Source: Nemertoderma westbladi (lineage: Eukaryota; Xenacoelomorpha; Nemertodermatida; Nemertodermatidae). Taken from it: DNA of 64,000 nt. The first letter of the stretch is position 1. Each line of letters starts with the position of its first letter. The stretch is from assembly GCA_032718475.1 (NCBI GenBank), contig JAUCBJ010007580.1, positions 165,972-229,971 of the forward strand, in the 5' to 3' direction. The notes under the pieces were generated by a model. The model was not told the origin of the DNA. It made no database searches and saw nothing but the letters and a program-made list of their open reading frames with translations. Position numbers and translations under genes: made by a program. Shown here piece by piece: positions 41,601-52,194 of this stretch.

Positions 41601-41982
41601 AATCTGCACCAAGGATTGGTTGTTGTACATCAGCAATGTTGAAACGTTGGACGAAGGTTTGGTTGCCCAGTTCGAGGGCAATTGTTGTCGTCCCCCATGC
41701 TGAGATGCGTGAGCCATTAGCAGCAATGAGAGGTGTAGTTTGAGTACGTGAATGATCGAGTCTTGATGCTGGGATGACGGACTCATCGGCACCGCAGTCG
41801 ACAAGAAACTGACGTCCGGTCTTGCGGTCCCAGACTGTCATAGTTTTCATGCCATCTTTCTGTTTGGGTTTGTTGCCGACGGCCTGGACGGCTACTGGGC
41901 GTCGGCAGTGGCGTTTCCCGAAGGTCTGGGTACTGTGATGTGTGCCATGTCGCAAGTGGAACCAGGGAGCATAGTGCAGCAA
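38692..41982 (-). CDS. pol: Gypsy-1 pol polyprotein, 1096 codons
   Basis: Protease motif VDCGADES (Asp 62; Cys sits where Thr or Ser is usual). RT has Asp 301 in [11 protein letters not shown] and YVDD at 361-364. RNase H has [10 protein letters not shown] (near 511), [16 protein letters not shown] and FTDHKPL. Integrase has an HHCC-like finger (His 714, His 718, Tyr 748, Cys 751) and the D,D35E core: Asp 779, Asp 838, Glu 874. Tyr 748 replaces the expected Cys of the C-x2-C pair. The frame overlaps the end of gag by about 90 bp in another phase, so pol is probably made by frameshifting. No stop or frameshift is seen. Confidence 0.92.
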   Translation of the reverse strand: MLHYAPWFHLRHGTHHSTQTFGKRHCRRPVAVQAVGNKPKQKDGMKTMTVWDRKTGRQFLVDCGADESVIPASRLDHSRTQTTPLIAANGSRISAWGTTTIALELGNQTFVQRFNIADVQQPILGADFFIANNLAIDMANRRLIDLETYATIPAGSTSVIGNINGLHKPREDDVNLASILDEFPELLIPRFHASAPNLHGVEHHLPTNGPPIFAHARRLHADQLEVAQAEFKKMEDLGIIRRSNSAWATPLHVVPKPDGGWRPCGDYRRLNAATKDDKYPIPHIGDFNTNLNGKTIFSKIDLAKGYHQIPMTEADICKTAIITPFGLWEFLRMPFGLKNAAQSFQRLMDTILRGIPCIFIYVDDILIASSNRTEHASHLREVFSALSRNGMVIQRPKCVFGVNELTFLGHKVTSTGITPLPERVEAVTNFPVPVDKHQLQRFLGMINYYHRFMPNLAARLHPLHNATKGKGRPIIWTEACQSSFEEAKSALANAAMLHHPNPSFKYSVSVDASDMAVGGSLDQLDNNVWRPLAFFSKKLTNAEKKYSAFDRELLAAYLGIKHFWNYIEGRQFTLFTDHKPLVAAMTGTTDRTPRQTRHLSFIAEFTTDVQHIKGTSNVVADTLSRAPVESNEPNTRSGTTVSAILTPTIEYAQLASDQATSKEIEAYRTSTAVTSLNLEDLAYNGYSILCDTATGKARPVIPANWTKRIFEAIHGLSHTGYCPTYRAIAKRFVWHGMKSDIRNWCRSYHPCQVSKVSQHIHTPLESRPPPERRFGSLHVDLVGPLPISEKMCYLFTIVDRYTRWPEAIPIPDSTTETCIRGFLRTWVARFGIPGDLTSDRGPQFTSHLWAKLQRLLGVSANNTTAYHPQANGMVERFHRQLKASLKARMTGPNWMDHLPMVMLGIRTAWKEDADCSPADLVYGTSLHIPGEFFKTDRNSDLQPSFLSGLQDAMRLAKPPPTNYHGQRAASVPDNLASTGFVYIRVDSHKHPLQQPYTGPHRILGVNAKHYTIDCNGKAVNVSIDRLKTAYTDTGCASTTTQRASPTTMRTSTTQAMGSPPLVDYSLEPEPDPMSYIPPMCRTRSGRLSKPPTRLIL

Positions 41983-42758
41983 GCCCAGGTATGCGTGCCA
42001 TAACGCTGGTGATTGGCGCAGCGAGTGGTGGATCGGCGGTTTACACGAGGTAGTTGAGTGGGAGGTGCATTCCTTTGGCTCTGACGCTGTTGGGTGCGTT
42101 TCTGTTGTCTACCTATGGCATCAACTTCTACTGCAGCTATACCACGATAATGAGTTGGACCTTGGGCCTCTATGATAGAGTCAGCGGCAAATGCAAGATC
42201 TTCAATGTCCGTAGGAGGGTCTCTGGCCAGGGCTATGCGGACTGTTTCAGGTAGATGTTGTAGGAATAGACTACGGAATGTATACCCCCTGTAGGTGTCA
42301 GCAGGAACTAAGGTAGCCATGTATCGTAGTAGAGAAGATGGGTGGCGATCACCCAGGCCATTGATTGCTAGTAACTTGGCTCCTTTTTGTTGTTCTGTAA
42401 GCCCATAAGTTTTGAGGAGTATAGTTTTCAGAGCTTCATATCTGTTAGCTTCTGGTGGGTTCAAGATGAATGCACCAATTTCAGTTGCTACGGTGTTATC
42501 AAGGGCCTGGATTACATAGTTGTATTTAGTGAGGTCTGCCGTAATTCCTTTTAAATCTAACTGAGCTTCCACTTGTTTGAACCAAACCTCGGGTTGCGCG
42601 GTCCAGAAAGAAGGGAGTTTCACAGCGACTGTTGATATGGCAGGAGCAGCATTGACCAGTGGATTTCCGAGTTGAAGGGCGTGGAGTTCATGTGCCAAAC
42701 GTCCATAGTCGAATGCACCGGCTGCCGCCTCATTAAAGTTATCAGGCAAATTGTTCAT
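41892..42758 (-). CDS. gag: Gypsy-1 gag, 288 aa
   Basis: ATG at 42758 lies 39 bp inside the 5' LTR. The first 200 residues match the retrotransposon Gag capsid pattern ([52 protein letters not shown]). The end carries a Cys/His arrangement of the form C-x2-H-x9-10-C ([15 protein letters not shown]) instead of a CCHC knuckle, as reported for the CsRn1 group. A basic Gln/Arg linker precedes it. Gag forms the particle around element RNA. Confidence 0.85.
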   Translation of the reverse strand: MNNLPDNFNEAAAGAFDYGRLAHELHALQLGNPLVNAAPAISTVAVKLPSFWTAQPEVWFKQVEAQLDLKGITADLTKYNYVIQALDNTVATEIGAFILNPPEANRYEALKTILLKTYGLTEQQKGAKLLAINGLGDRHPSSLLRYMATLVPADTYRGYTFRSLFLQHLPETVRIALARDPPTDIEDLAFAADSIIEAQGPTHYRGIAAVEVDAIGRQQKRTQQRQSQRNAPPTQLPRVNRRSTTRCANHQRYGTHTWACCTMLPGSTCDMAHITVPRPSGNATADAQ

Positions 42759-42777
42759 TATTAAGCTAGGTAATTAA

Positions 42778-42797
42778 TCTAACGTCCGGGTCACCAA
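42778..42797 (-). other. Primer binding site of Gypsy-1
   Basis: Directly after the 5' LTR the minus strand reads TTGGTGACCCGGACGT. This can pair with a tRNA 3' end of the type ...GGGTCACCA and fits the tRNA-Trp site known for CsRn1-like elements with one mismatch. The tRNA identity is inferred. Confidence 0.6.
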
Positions 42798-42956
42798 TGT
42801 GGGGGATGTAAATGCCACATATAAATAACTAACGTACTAGTGAGCTATTTTATTATTGTTAAACATTGTTGTGTTTTATATGTTCTAGAATACATAATAC
42901 TCAAGGAAACGAGTTAAGTGTCCGAACGATAGGTATGCCATCGAGTGGACGCTACA
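42798..42956 (-). repeat. 5' LTR of Gypsy-1
   Basis: 159 bp, no difference from the 3' LTR was noticed. The target duplication cagt follows. Confidence 0.9.
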
Positions 42957-42984
42957 CAGTCCCGTTGTCCCCACACCATATTCC

Positions 42985-43075
42985 GCCAGGTTGTTCCCAG
43001 CTCATATAAGTTGTCCCCAGCTCATATAAGTTGTCCCCAGCTCTTACCAGTTGTCCCCCAAACTCATATCAGATT
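42985..43075 (+). repeat. 20-bp tandem repeat in intron 1
   Basis: About four copies of agttgtccccagctcatata and variants lie in a row, just beyond the gypsy element, inside intron 1 of the fibrinogen-related gene. Confidence 0.8.
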
Positions 43076-43272
43076 TCTTGTAATATTGTAATGCGGTGGA
43101 CATTTCAAAATTTTCTGCCACTCCCACTTTTTGTAGTAGCATGTAAAATAATATTGGCGATCATACAGTAACACTTAATAACTTAACCACTTAAAAACAA
43201 TACCATAATATTCCATATTATACCATATTATTCTTTCAGCAATAGCTATTTATAATTTATTTATTATTACAG

Positions 43273-43302
43273 GCAAATGATGGACAATGTGGAGCCATTA
43301 AT
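43273..43302 (+). CDS. Fibrinogen-related secreted protein, exon 2 (30 bp)
   Basis: A micro-exon with acceptor TTACAG| and donor |GTAAGT. Its ten codons (ANDGQCGAIN) are in phase 0 at both ends and add one Cys. Predicted from splice sites and from frame agreement with exons 1 and 3. Intron 2 (43303-43855) is AT-rich with no gene. Confidence 0.6.
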
Positions 43303-43855
43303 GTAAGTGTATTAGTTATATTAAATTATTATTATTATTTTATATCTGCAGTATTGAATCGCACATTTTCAACATTAAACTCAGATTCACCAGTAATGAT
43401 TGGACTGGAAGGAAAAAGTTGTGAACAATGTAAACAATGTACAATCAATAATATTTTTCTTCCCAATAAATATGATCTGAACAAAGGCTTATTTTCTTAT
43501 CGTCCCAAAGATTTTTATATAAAGCTGACATCACAAATTATCCTACCCCACATAAAGGCGGCACAGTGCCGTTTTCAAAATTTGTAACTCTTTCTCATTT
43601 GAACCTCATGTGCGCCACACAGCCGCCTTAATCATTTGTAACATAATTATTTGCTAAATTTAATTCCATGCGATTTCATAGATATTGTAAGTGGTGAAAA
43701 GTTGAGTTGAATTCGTTATTAAAAAACATCTATAATACCATAGGCCCGCCCTCTAAAAGGAATCGGAATGGATCTTTCCACAAATCTTACCGGATCTCAC
43801 ACCCCCTCACTCAACGGTATTCACTAATATTTCTAATAAAAATATTTCCTAACAG

Positions 43856-44599
43856 GTTACAGAGTTGGAAGAACAGAATACAGAGTTGAAAGAAAATATT
43901 ACTCAGTTGAGTGACCAAGTAAACAATTTAAGTACAACCCTAACTAACCAAGTCAATGTAAATACAAACCTATCTGCCCAAGTCAATGAGCTAAAGAACG
44001 TTGTTAGTTTCTTTAGCCAATTCTTGTTTGGGCAGGAGATAAAGATTCAACAAACAGTTGATGGTCCGGAGATAAAGATTCAACAAAGAGTTGATGGATC
44101 TGTTGACTTCTATCGAAACTGGGATGAATATGTTGAAGGATTTGGCGACTCGAATACCAATTTTTGGATGGGGTTGGAGACGATCCACAAGCTGAGTAAA
44201 GGCGGGGTGAAGTTGAGAGTCGATTTGTGGTTCACTGGAAGGGGGTGGGATGTTAAAACCAAGGAGCGGGTGAATTACACCAACGAACACAAATACGCGG
44301 AATACAACAACTTTTCTATCGGATTAGCTGCAACTAATTACACCCTACATGTATCCGGTTACCATGGTACTGCTGGTGACTCATTGGAGTATCACAACGG
44401 TCTCCCATTCTCTACCAAGGACCGCGATAATGACGGGAGGGACTCAGATAACTGCGCCGTTGAACGTACTGGGGCGTGGTGGTACAAGGGCTGCGGGTTC
44501 AGTAACTTGAACGGAGAATATGGTGGGGAGTGGGTGAAAGGACCTAATTGGTATCATTTTAAATCGACTTCTCGAGTTGAAATGAAGATTTGGATTTAG
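43856..44599 (+). CDS. Fibrinogen-related secreted protein, exon 3 (coiled coil and fibrinogen-like domain)
   Basis: The acceptor AACAG| precedes 247 codons and TAG 44597. Residues 3-55 of the exon form a heptad coiled coil (LEEQNTELKENITQLSDQVN), which suggests oligomers. From QQRVDGSVDFYRNWDEY on it is a fibrinogen-like C domain: NFWMGLETIHKLS, LRVDLWF, YTLHVSGYHGTAGDSL, the calcium-site region FSTKDRDND, the Cys pair NCAVE...WWYKGC, and final TSRVEMKIWI. The usual first 40 or so residues of the domain, with the first Cys pair and the GGWTVIQ strand, are absent; a 33-bp tandem duplication lies there. Several Asn-x-Ser/Thr sites are present. Relatives include ficolins and other sugar-binding lectins, so innate recognition is plausible but inferred. 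Confidence 0.85.
   Translation, partial: VTELEEQNTELKENITQLSDQVNNLSTTLTNQVNVNTNLSAQVNELKNVVSFFSQFLFGQEIKIQQTVDGPEIKIQQRVDGSVDFYRNWDEYVEGFGDSNTNFWMGLETIHKLSKGGVKLRVDLWFTGRGWDVKTKERVNYTNEHKYAEYNNFSIGLAATNYTLHVSGYHGTAGDSLEYHNGLPFSTKDRDNDGRDSDNCAVERTGAWWYKGCGFSNLNGEYGGEWVKGPNWYHFKSTSRVEMKIWI
44036..44101 (+). repeat. 33-bp in-frame tandem duplication in exon 3
   Basis: gagataaagattcaacaaa plus cagttgatggtccg is followed by a second copy with few changes. It encodes EIKIQQxVDGP/S twice, exactly at the truncated start of the fibrinogen-like domain. Confidence 0.9.
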
Positions 44600-45060
44600 T
44601 AAAACTATAAGTTTCATATAAAATTACTAAATTATTTCAATAGAGTTGCATTGGAAACTAACTTTTACATATAATTCTAAAGTATATAAATAATATTAAT
44701 ATAATATAAAAAATTAATTATAAAAAATAATCGTGGTAAAAACTAATTGAATTGAATGAAAATTGAATACCCCATTTAATTTTCTTTCAATTTAATTAGT
44801 TTAATCTTCCTATAAATTTAAATGAATACAGTGACAATCGTTACAATGTATATATATATGTATATATAATATATACATATATATATGTATATGTTATACA
44901 TATATATATATATAGTTCAATGTATATTTACAATGTATATACAGTTAGAGGCCAATTAAAAAAAAATAAAGTGAATCAAGTAGATGAGCTTTTAAATGGT
45001 TAGAGAAAGTTATTTTAGTGTTTTTATTTTTGAAAGAAGTTGGAATTGAATTCCAGATGG
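44600..45060. other. 3' flank of the fibrinogen-related gene, AT palindromes
   Basis: AT-rich. A long TA-rich palindromic block (about 44846-44915, gtatatatatatgtatata type) can fold back on itself. An AATAAA is present near 44965. The exact polyadenylation site is not evident. Confidence 0.4.
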
Positions 45061-45069
45061 ATGGGCCTT

Positions 45070-45660
45070 GAAAACTCAGGGAGTGCTGGCTGGTGTTCAG
45101 TCGAACCAAAGGAACCCTGTAGTTGGCTCTGGCTACCGACCGGGTTGCGTATAGTTATGAACGGTCGAGTATAAGGTGAATAAGTTTCTTATTTCTGGGG
45201 TAAGATCTGTAGTTTTTTTTATAGAGTTCATACATAAATATACCTATCTGGTGTTTATACAGTAAATGGAGTGGAAAAATACGTAATGATTTGTATATTG
45301 GAGCGGAGGACGATTGGTTGTGATTTAAGGTAATGCATTTTGTTAATCTTAACACGGATTGGATAGAGAGTAGTAGAGTAGGTCCCGCCCCAGAGAGTGA
45401 TGCCGCACTGTAGATAAGGATGAGCTAGTGAGTAGTACAGTTGCCGTAGAATATGTGAAGGAAAGATATATCTTAGTTTATAAAATATACCTGCGAGCTT
45501 CCCAAGGGTTATGGTGTACATGGAAGACATTGCGGCGAGTTTTTCGGATACGGACTTTTCATCCTCTGCTGATATGCTTTTATTTTTCTTACAAGACTGC
45601 ACGAGCTTGAGAATGTCGTCTTGAAGAGAAACAAAATTATCGGCATTCATTGGTAAACGA
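45070..45660 (-). pseudogene. LINE-G fragment, RT C-terminal region
   Basis: The minus-strand frame 45650-45255 contains KLAGIFYKLRYIFPSHILRQ and SLAHPYLQCGITLWGGTYST, the region after the RT palm in CR1/L2-type LINEs. The matching palm is at 46380-46760. Plus-strand LINE-E sequence separates the two. Confidence 0.65.
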
Positions 45661-45789
45661 GGATAAAATAATAACAGGGTGAATCAAGCAGTTTGTAGGT
45701 CAGAGTTATTTTGACGTAATACGCAATTTTAATACTGCTATATTAGTATTTAGTATGATTTTCCTACGTATTATACCTCTCTTACTCTA

Positions 45790-46270
45790 TATTCTAGAAT
45801 ATAGCGTCACCTCAAGGAACTCGACAAAATTAAAACGCAACATATAAAAAGAATGATCTGTCTCCATAAATCTGCCTCCTCAACATTAGCCCTGAATTTA
45901 GTAAATGAAAAACCCCTAATGGAAACCGTTATATCAACCCACCCCGACAACTTCAAAAGTGACGTCATCGCTGCCTACAGAGCCTTCCACTCTGAACGGG
46001 AGGCCAACTTTATATCGCAACGGTATGCCGATGGTCCCAGATTTGCCAGTTCGGTGTGGAAGCGGGCTGGCTAACGCAACCGCCACCACATTACGCGTGC
46101 GACCTCACACGGTTTTCACCACCTCGTCTGCAAAAACTCAACCCCATTTCATACGCTCTCTCCCGAATGCCACTGCCGATATTGTAACTCAATTTGCGAC
46201 CGATACCACGCGCTCAGCTGCCCGCAGTGCCCATCTCTTGCCTTTCTCGCCTCAAATTAACTCATCTGAA
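45790..46270 (+). pseudogene. LINE-E fragment, C-terminus with Cys/His tail
   Basis: LKELDKIKTQHIKRMICLHK then DNFKSDVIAAYRAF match the LINE-E piece at 12065-12606. After a frame change a tail CHCRYCNSICDRYHALSCPQC shows the Cys/His pattern seen at the end of many LINE proteins. It interrupts LINE-G, so it may be the later insertion. Confidence 0.55.
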
Positions 46271-46379
46271 TTATCTGTGTATTGCCCATGTTACCGTACA
46301 ATATTTCAATTTTACCCCGCGTGGGGGTGTATATTATAATATTATTATAAAATATACCTGCAGATTTTGATATTTTTTA

Positions 46380-46760
46380 AAGAACGTAGTTGGTATGAGT
46401 TTTCCACGATTAAGTTTTGTCTATTCAAATTCCAAGTATTTTGCTGCTATCGGTTTGGTGCAAGTTCATCAGAAAGTAGATGGGTGGTATCATCAGCGAA
46501 CAAAGTAGAGACTAGTTTGGTAGAGTTAGGGAGGTCGTTGATATAAAGTAAAAATAAAGTTCGTTAGATAATAGAACCTTGAGGAACCCCACAGAGTAGG
46601 GGTTGAAGTGGGGATATAATTTGACCTAATTGTACAAACTGATATCTGGAAGTATGAAAACTATCTAAAAGTTTAAGTGGCACTCCTCTTATCCCATAGG
46701 CTTCGAGTTTCTTTAAGTTTGGTGTAGAATCATCATAAATAATAAATTTGTTACCTATAG
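46380..46760 (-). pseudogene. LINE-G fragment, RT palm
   Basis: The minus strand reads YGIRGVPLKLLDSF, LLCGVPQGS, LFLLYINDLPNST and LFADDTTHLL. These are the CR1/L2-type RT motifs including the FADD active site. Frame changes occur between blocks. Confidence 0.65.
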
Positions 46761-46789
46761 GGCCGTAACCGGAACTTTCTTCAAAGGTA

Positions 46790-47053
46790 CTAGTGCTGTC
46801 AACTTATTTTTCATGGCTAGTCAATTCAAAAAGGGTTTGTGATCAGTAAAGATAGTTATATCCTGTCTAAGGATGTTTTCCTGTCATGGTGTTTTAAAGC
46901 TGCGTAAATACCTAAAAGTTCCCGATCAAAAGCAGATTTTCTACTTCCAAAAACTGACAATGACACTGTCAGTTTTCGAGAGAAAAATGACAATGTTTCA
47001 GAATTTACATTAATAGTTTGATGTACCGCACCTAAAGCAATCAATGAAGCATC
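46790..47053 (-). pseudogene. Gypsy-2, RNase H part (left of BEL-2)
   Basis: The minus strand reads DASLIALGAVHQ, SRKLT, AFDRELLGIYAALKH and a broken FTDHKPF. It is the Ty3/gypsy RNase H-like domain. Its upstream end is cut exactly at 47053 by the BEL-2 LTR, and the missing residues appear beyond the other LTR at 61220. Confidence 0.8.
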
Positions 47054-47593
47054 TGTTAGCTTATTCAATCCCGCTAACACCCCATAAAGTTAAGCCGATA
47101 AGCAATATTGGGGGCCACGAGATTGAGTAATCAATCACTCGTGCCACCCCAACAAAATGGGAAGGAGAAACACACAATGAGGGTCAGGGGCCAAACCCCT
47201 AACCAAGAGAGAACAGGTGGAGTGAACGGAAACACTCCAAAGGGCGCCAACAAGGGTATCAACCAATCAGGGGGGGGGGGGGGGAAAGGCATCGATTAGG
47301 TAGAGTAACAAGGCCAACCCGTGCAATATAGCCAGTTGGCAGTAATCATTTCAGTTCAGTTATCTCAGTATCATATTGGTGCTAGTTAGGTTAGTTAGTT
47401 TAGCTAGGGAAGGACCGGGACTTTAATTACCGTTTCCCGCCTTCTGTGTACGACATCATATATCTATATCTATATCTTTTACCTGAATATTATACGCGAC
47501 AAACAACGTAAACTCACTCTTCACACTTACACACGGCGGGGACGCGTAAATTAACAAACGGATAAACCGGGATCCTCCCTGGATCCCGTCACA
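47054..47593 (+). repeat. 5' LTR of BEL-2
   Basis: 540 bp. A G-run of about 15 is at 47270-47284. It holds a 62-codon ORF that is repeated in the other LTR and has no recognisable content. Confidence 0.9.
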
Positions 47594-48228
47594 GTAATTA
47601 AACCCGTCGGTGGCACAGTAATTGAACTCAGAGCTGCCGACCTAGCTAGCTAAACAAGACTACCAGCCGCCAATCGAACCAAGCGAGATGAGTCAGTCGG
47701 ACGACGCCGACGCGGACCCCGGACGAAGAATTAACGATCCGCGAGGCCGCAACTAGGCGGTACAGGCCCACAACGCCGGACCCATCGGTAACGGGTCATC
47801 CGGCAGCTCAGGATGAGGGGGGCCGCCTGGAACCCGAGGTCGAGCCGAGAGAAGGAGAGAGCGAGACGGAGGGAGAAGGAGACGAGTCGACACGGGACGT
47901 GGGTCGACGTACTGATGTCGCCGGCCAGCCACAGGCCGAGGGCAACGAGCGGCCCACCGAAACGGCGACGGTGGGGCCGACGGTACGACGCCGGACCCGG
48001 AGAGATGGAGGAGATGTCGGTACCGATGTCGCTGGCCAGCCACAGGCCGAGGGCGATGAGCGGCCCACCGAAACGGCGACGGTGGGGCCGATGGTACGAC
48101 GTCGGACCCGGAGAGACGGAAGAGAGGTCGGCGACGAGGACGTCGGGGTTTCTGATTGACTTCGACGGGCCTACAACGCGACCCAGAAACTGCTAAAGGA
48201 GGCCAAAGAGGGGGCGAAGATAGACGAG
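47594..48228 (+). pseudogene. gag: BEL-2 leader and gag N-terminus with a 111-bp duplication
   Basis: An ATG at 47687 (MSQSDDADADPG) may be the original gag start but meets a TAG after 22 codons. From 47899 another frame holds two copies of a 37-codon unit (DVAGQPQAEGNERPTETATV), offset 111 bp. It then hits TGA 48157 and continues in frame into the next ORF (LRRAYNATQKLLKEAKEG). The base composition is much richer in GC than the surroundings. Confidence 0.5.
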
Positions 48229-49299
48229 GTGAGACTGAGGAAACGACTAGGTGAGTCGAACAAATACTTTAATTATCTAATGCGCTTCGGGCAAAGAGAA
48301 CTGGCCAAGGAGAGAGCGAGAGGGGTTGCCGAGGAACTGTATGACTTGTGGCGGTGTAGGGGTATGGAACCTAGCGTAGTGTACGTAGGGCCATACTTAG
48401 TCGATGCCCGGGGACTAAAATTAGTGGGTTGGGAGAGACCTGAGGAGGGCGAATCCGAGGTTAACCCCGAGGATTCGGCCTCGTCGGTCGGAGGAAGTTC
48501 CGGGAGGCGGGGGAAAGTCAGTAGGTCGGGAAGGCAGAGGGAATCCGTCGTAACCGATAAGTCTGCTACATCCTCCGCGAAAGGAAGACGGGTGAGAGAG
48601 ATAAATGCCACGTACCATCTCGATTTGATAGAGCAAGGTCAAAGGGAAGTAGGTAGACGGTTAGAGGAGGGGAGAGTGCTACTAGAGAGGGAAATGGCGT
48701 TGATTAAAGAAACCGGAGAGAGGGCCGAAAGGGCCGCGAGAAGCCTGAGGGAGTGTGAGGAAGTAGGGAGGAAGGAACAAGAAGAGCGTGAGGCGGAACG
48801 TAGGGAACGTGTAGCGAGAGAGAAAAATGAGCGCAAAGAGCGTGAGGCGGAACGTAAGGAACGTGTAGCGAGAGAGGAAAACGAGTGTAAAGAACGTGAG
48901 GTGAGAGAGGAAAACGAGTGCAAAGAACGCGAGGCGAGAGAGGAAAACGAACGCAAAGAGCGTGAGGCGAGACGAAGTGAGGGGGCTAGAAGAGAGTTGG
49001 AATTGGCCGAGCGGGATGCACGGGAGTGTAGGGAGAGAATGGCAAGAAAGGAGTATGAGCGGGAAGAGCTAGAGAAACGTCAAGGTGAGCTTAGAGGATA
49101 CAAAGCTATACATACGCGCGAATGGGAACTGGCGCGAATAGGGGCGTCTGAGAGTGGGGCAGGCTCGAGTATTTTCGAGGAACCAGGGGCTGTGGATACA
49201 TTTATTAATACCCCACTTACAGGGACCGCACGACAGACCCAAGACTGGTGTGACCGTACGGGCGGGGGGGGGGGGGGGGTAATAATAATGCTACAGTAG
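48229..49299 (+). pseudogene. gag: BEL-2 gag, coiled-coil part
   Basis: A helical start (ESNKYFNYLMRFGQRELAKE) is followed from about residue 120 by a long Arg/Glu coiled coil with tandem 11-12-residue units (EREAREENERK). The frame ends just after a 16-base G-run (49264-49279), which equals only 6 Gs in BEL-1 (580-585). The reading frame after the run therefore depends on its length. Confidence 0.65.
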
Positions 49300-49325
49300 A
49301 CGTCATTAATATTAATAGTACCGTA

Positions 49326-50915
49326 TTGGATAACCCTAATCCCTTTATTGCAGCAAATAATACTCTATCTAGTAGCAGTAATTTAAATTTAAATACAAAT
49401 AATAATTTCAATTTGAACGAGCAAAATAATCCGAATAATAATTTAAATTTAGAAAATAATAATAATTCAAATAATTTAAGTAATGATCCAAGCCCGAATT
49501 TACAAAATAATTCAAATGATTCTGTTCCAAACGAACAAATTAATCCCGTTTCCAATATGGGTGCTATTAACGTGAACACGTCGGGCGTGTATCTGGGGTA
49601 TATGTATATGGGCTCGTCGGGCCTGGTAGGCCACGTAGTTGGTAGGCCGGAGCAGACGGGGTTGAGTCAACCCAGAGAGGGCCTGGTAGGCCACGTAATT
49701 GGTAGGCAGGGAGTGGCTGGGTCGGGTAGACCCAGCGAGGGCCTGGTAGGCCACGTAGTTGGTAGGCAGGGAGTAGAGGGCCTTGTAGGCCACGCAATAG
49801 CAGAGGGAGAGGCGGGGGTGAATAGACCCGACCGCGGTAGGGTTGATGTGTCGACTGGAGAGGGATATAGTAGCGGGGTGAGAGATAGCGAAGTTAGATG
49901 TGGCGAGTGGGGGGGGGGGGGGGGCTACAGGGGCCCCACAACAGCGAGTTAGCGGCGAAAGGGGGGGGGGGCAGAGAGTGTCCCACAGCCGTCAGCGGAT
50001 AATGCGCGGGCCGAAATAGGTAAACCGCAACACCCGGCGACGAAAAACAATAGGGGGATTGCGAGTATCCCCAGCGGCGTGCGACCGAGCAGAGAGAGAC
50101 AGGTTGACGTCGTAAGAGGGCGGACGAAGCGTCGAGCCCGATCAGAAGAGGGAAGAAGAGCAGTGGGGTTTAACCGGGAGGTCGACGAGAGATCTCACGA
50201 GCGGGAATACTCCACTGAAAGGAGAAGAAGAGAAGACAGTAGTAGAAGTATCGCCGCGAACGATAGAAGAGCGAGGACGGATAGCGAGCCTTCGGTAGTC
50301 GAGATGAGAACAGAGAGTCAGTGGGGTCGGACTCCGGGAGATTGCCGTCGCCCCGGAGAGATGCGACCTGGTGAGGCGCATTACGCGCCGATGGAGGGGT
50401 ACGCGATGTACCGGTACAAAGACGAGAACAGTAGAGAGGGGGGTCGAAGAGAAACTTTCCGACGGAATATACCTACCAATCGAGACTACGGTAGCCGCGG
50501 GGAGGACTATTCGAGAAGAATAAACTTCGATCCCGAGCGACACATGCAGACTGTAGAACATACTGTAGGCCTTACTGCACATACCATAGGCCATACTGAC
50601 AGAGGCAATGTAGGCGATAGGATAGCGCGGACGACGGGATTAAACCCGGAAGTCGCGGAATACATACCGGCGAGTAGGCCAGAAGCTGATAGGCCTATAC
50701 CGGTACCAGTACAGCAGTATGACTACAGCATGCAGGGACATAACATATACCCAGGGGAGGGGGGAATTATTGCGGATAGGTGTATGGGCCCCAACATATT
50801 AACATCAACCCCAGTACCAAACATACCGGTGGGAGGGGGACAGGGTGACATTCAAACCATCACAATATCAACAATATACCCCGATAGGAGCAAGAACAAC
50901 GAGACCCTTGGATGA
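49326..50915 (+). pseudogene. gag: BEL-2 gag, Asn-rich linker and Arg-rich part
   Basis: An Asn/Leu/Ser-rich stretch (NLNLNTNNNFNLNEQNNPNN) leads into four GLVGHVxGRQG repeats (49620-49800), then Arg/Glu/Ser-rich sequence to about 50915. The frame breaks at G-runs near 49911 and 49963. Equivalent to 575-2260 of BEL-1. Confidence 0.6.
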
Positions 50916-52192
50916 AAATAGGTCGTGCGACACAGAAATATGGAGGGGGCCGCTACCCCCGATGACATATCCAAGTCAAAGAAAAGCTGGAAATAGGACA
51001 GACGGACCGCACCAGACAGGAGAAACTATACAACATCCATCGAACCCATTGGAAGCACAGGCGATGGGGATGGCCACGTTGATCGATGCGTTGAAAACGA
51101 GGATTGAGTTACCACCCGTGGAACCATTCAAATTCGATGGGAGTAGGCCGGAAGAATATCTACAGTTTCGGCGCATGTATAGTAACGAAATACTAACAAA
51201 AAACTTGACGCAGGCGGAGTGCCATATCTGCAAGTATACACAGGAGGCCCAGCATACGATATCGTGAGGCAATACCAAGGCATAGAGGGCGGCTTCACGA
51301 CAGCATGGCGGGCACTGGATAGGGAATACGGGCACCCGGCCAAGATCATCAGGCAGACACTGAGAGGCATAACATCGGGTGGCCTACAGGATAATCCCGT
51401 TAGCATTAAGACGTTCGCTAACAAAGTCGAAAAGGCGCTAATCGTGCTGAAGACGCTAGACGCGCCATACGAGCTCAACGCGTCCAACAACATCACCACG
51501 ATAGCGCAGGCACTACCGAACTGGCTGCGTAACAAGTGGAGGAAAATCGCTTTCTCCACTCGAGACAAGAAGGGTGTGGAACCGGGTTTAGAAGAAATGT
51601 CAAGCTTCTTAAACTACGAGGCTGAACTAATAACTGACCCAGTTTATAGCGAAGATAGCCTGGGAAAGGGACCGAAGACGGATTACCATAGACCGAAAGC
51701 AGAGCACAATACATCAAACGCATTACCGAGGCTCAGGCAATCATTGCCATATGCAGCGACGCAGGGGACTACGAGTCCACAGATAGCCGAAAGTAAGACC
51801 ACACCATGGAACGAACAGGGGAACAATAACAACACGAATAAATATAACCCCAGTACGTCCAGTAGGCCGAATCCAAACAATAAGAATAGTAGGGACTTTG
51901 GTACAAACGCAGCTGCGATACGCAATGCGCTGTATAAGGAGGGCTACGACCCAAAGAGCAAATGCCAGCTACACTCAAATGCGCTTCATCAAACCATGAA
52001 CTGCAGGTACTGGCAGGCGCTACCTAGGCAAGATCAGATAGATTATGCGTTGAGCAATAAAATCTGCTCGCGATGTGTGATGAGTGGACATAGAGCTAGG
52101 GAATGCAAGGAGAAGCCGGTAAAGTTCGGTCAAAGGAGAGGCCAAACGATGGCAACGAGCACAGTAGGGGCGAAGAAGAGAGGAACGGTGTT
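50845..52192 (+). pseudogene. gag: BEL-2 gag, DUF1759-like core and zinc knuckle
   Basis: LEAQAMGMATLIDALKTRIE, FKFDGSRPEEYLQFRRMY, then after a frame change YDIVRQYQGIEGGFTTAW, ALPNWLRNKW, LNYEAELITDPVYSED and a Cys/His segment (CQLHSNALHQTMNC; CSRCVMSGHRAREC). Compared with BEL-1 (2578-2600) four bases are missing near 51222, which causes the frame change. This is the RNA-binding half of Gag. Confidence 0.85.
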
Positions 52193-52194
52193 AC

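Larger units (their letters stand above)
38458..42956 (-). mobile_element. Gypsy-1: Ty3/gypsy (CsRn1/Kabuki-like), young, antisense in intron 1
   Basis: Two 159-bp LTRs (38458-38616 and 42798-42956) are identical by eye and flanked by the 4-bp duplication cagt (38454-38457 and 42957-42960). On the minus strand the order is LTR, primer site, gag, pol, polypurine tract, LTR. Protease, RT, RNase H and integrase sit in one open frame. The integrase type, the unusual gag Cys/His motif and the primer site point to the CsRn1/Kabuki group. Total length is 4499 bp. Confidence 0.92.

Noticed and set aside
39125-41743. Plus-strand ORFs opposite Gypsy-1 pol
   Set aside because: They lie against a complete, motif-rich minus-strand Pol and have no domains.
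43354-43587. 77-codon ORF in intron 2 of the fibrinogen-related gene
   Set aside because: No similarity to the domain, no splice sites in frame, and AT-rich codon use.
47108-47299. 62-codon ORF inside both BEL-2 LTRs
   Set aside because: It occurs twice only because the LTRs are copies. It spans a G-run and has no recognisable domain.
48273-48956. Minus-strand Ser/Leu-rich ORFs opposite BEL-2 gag
   Set aside because: Mirror readings of Arg/Glu coiled-coil codons. Same reason for those at 91-387 and 4268-4474.
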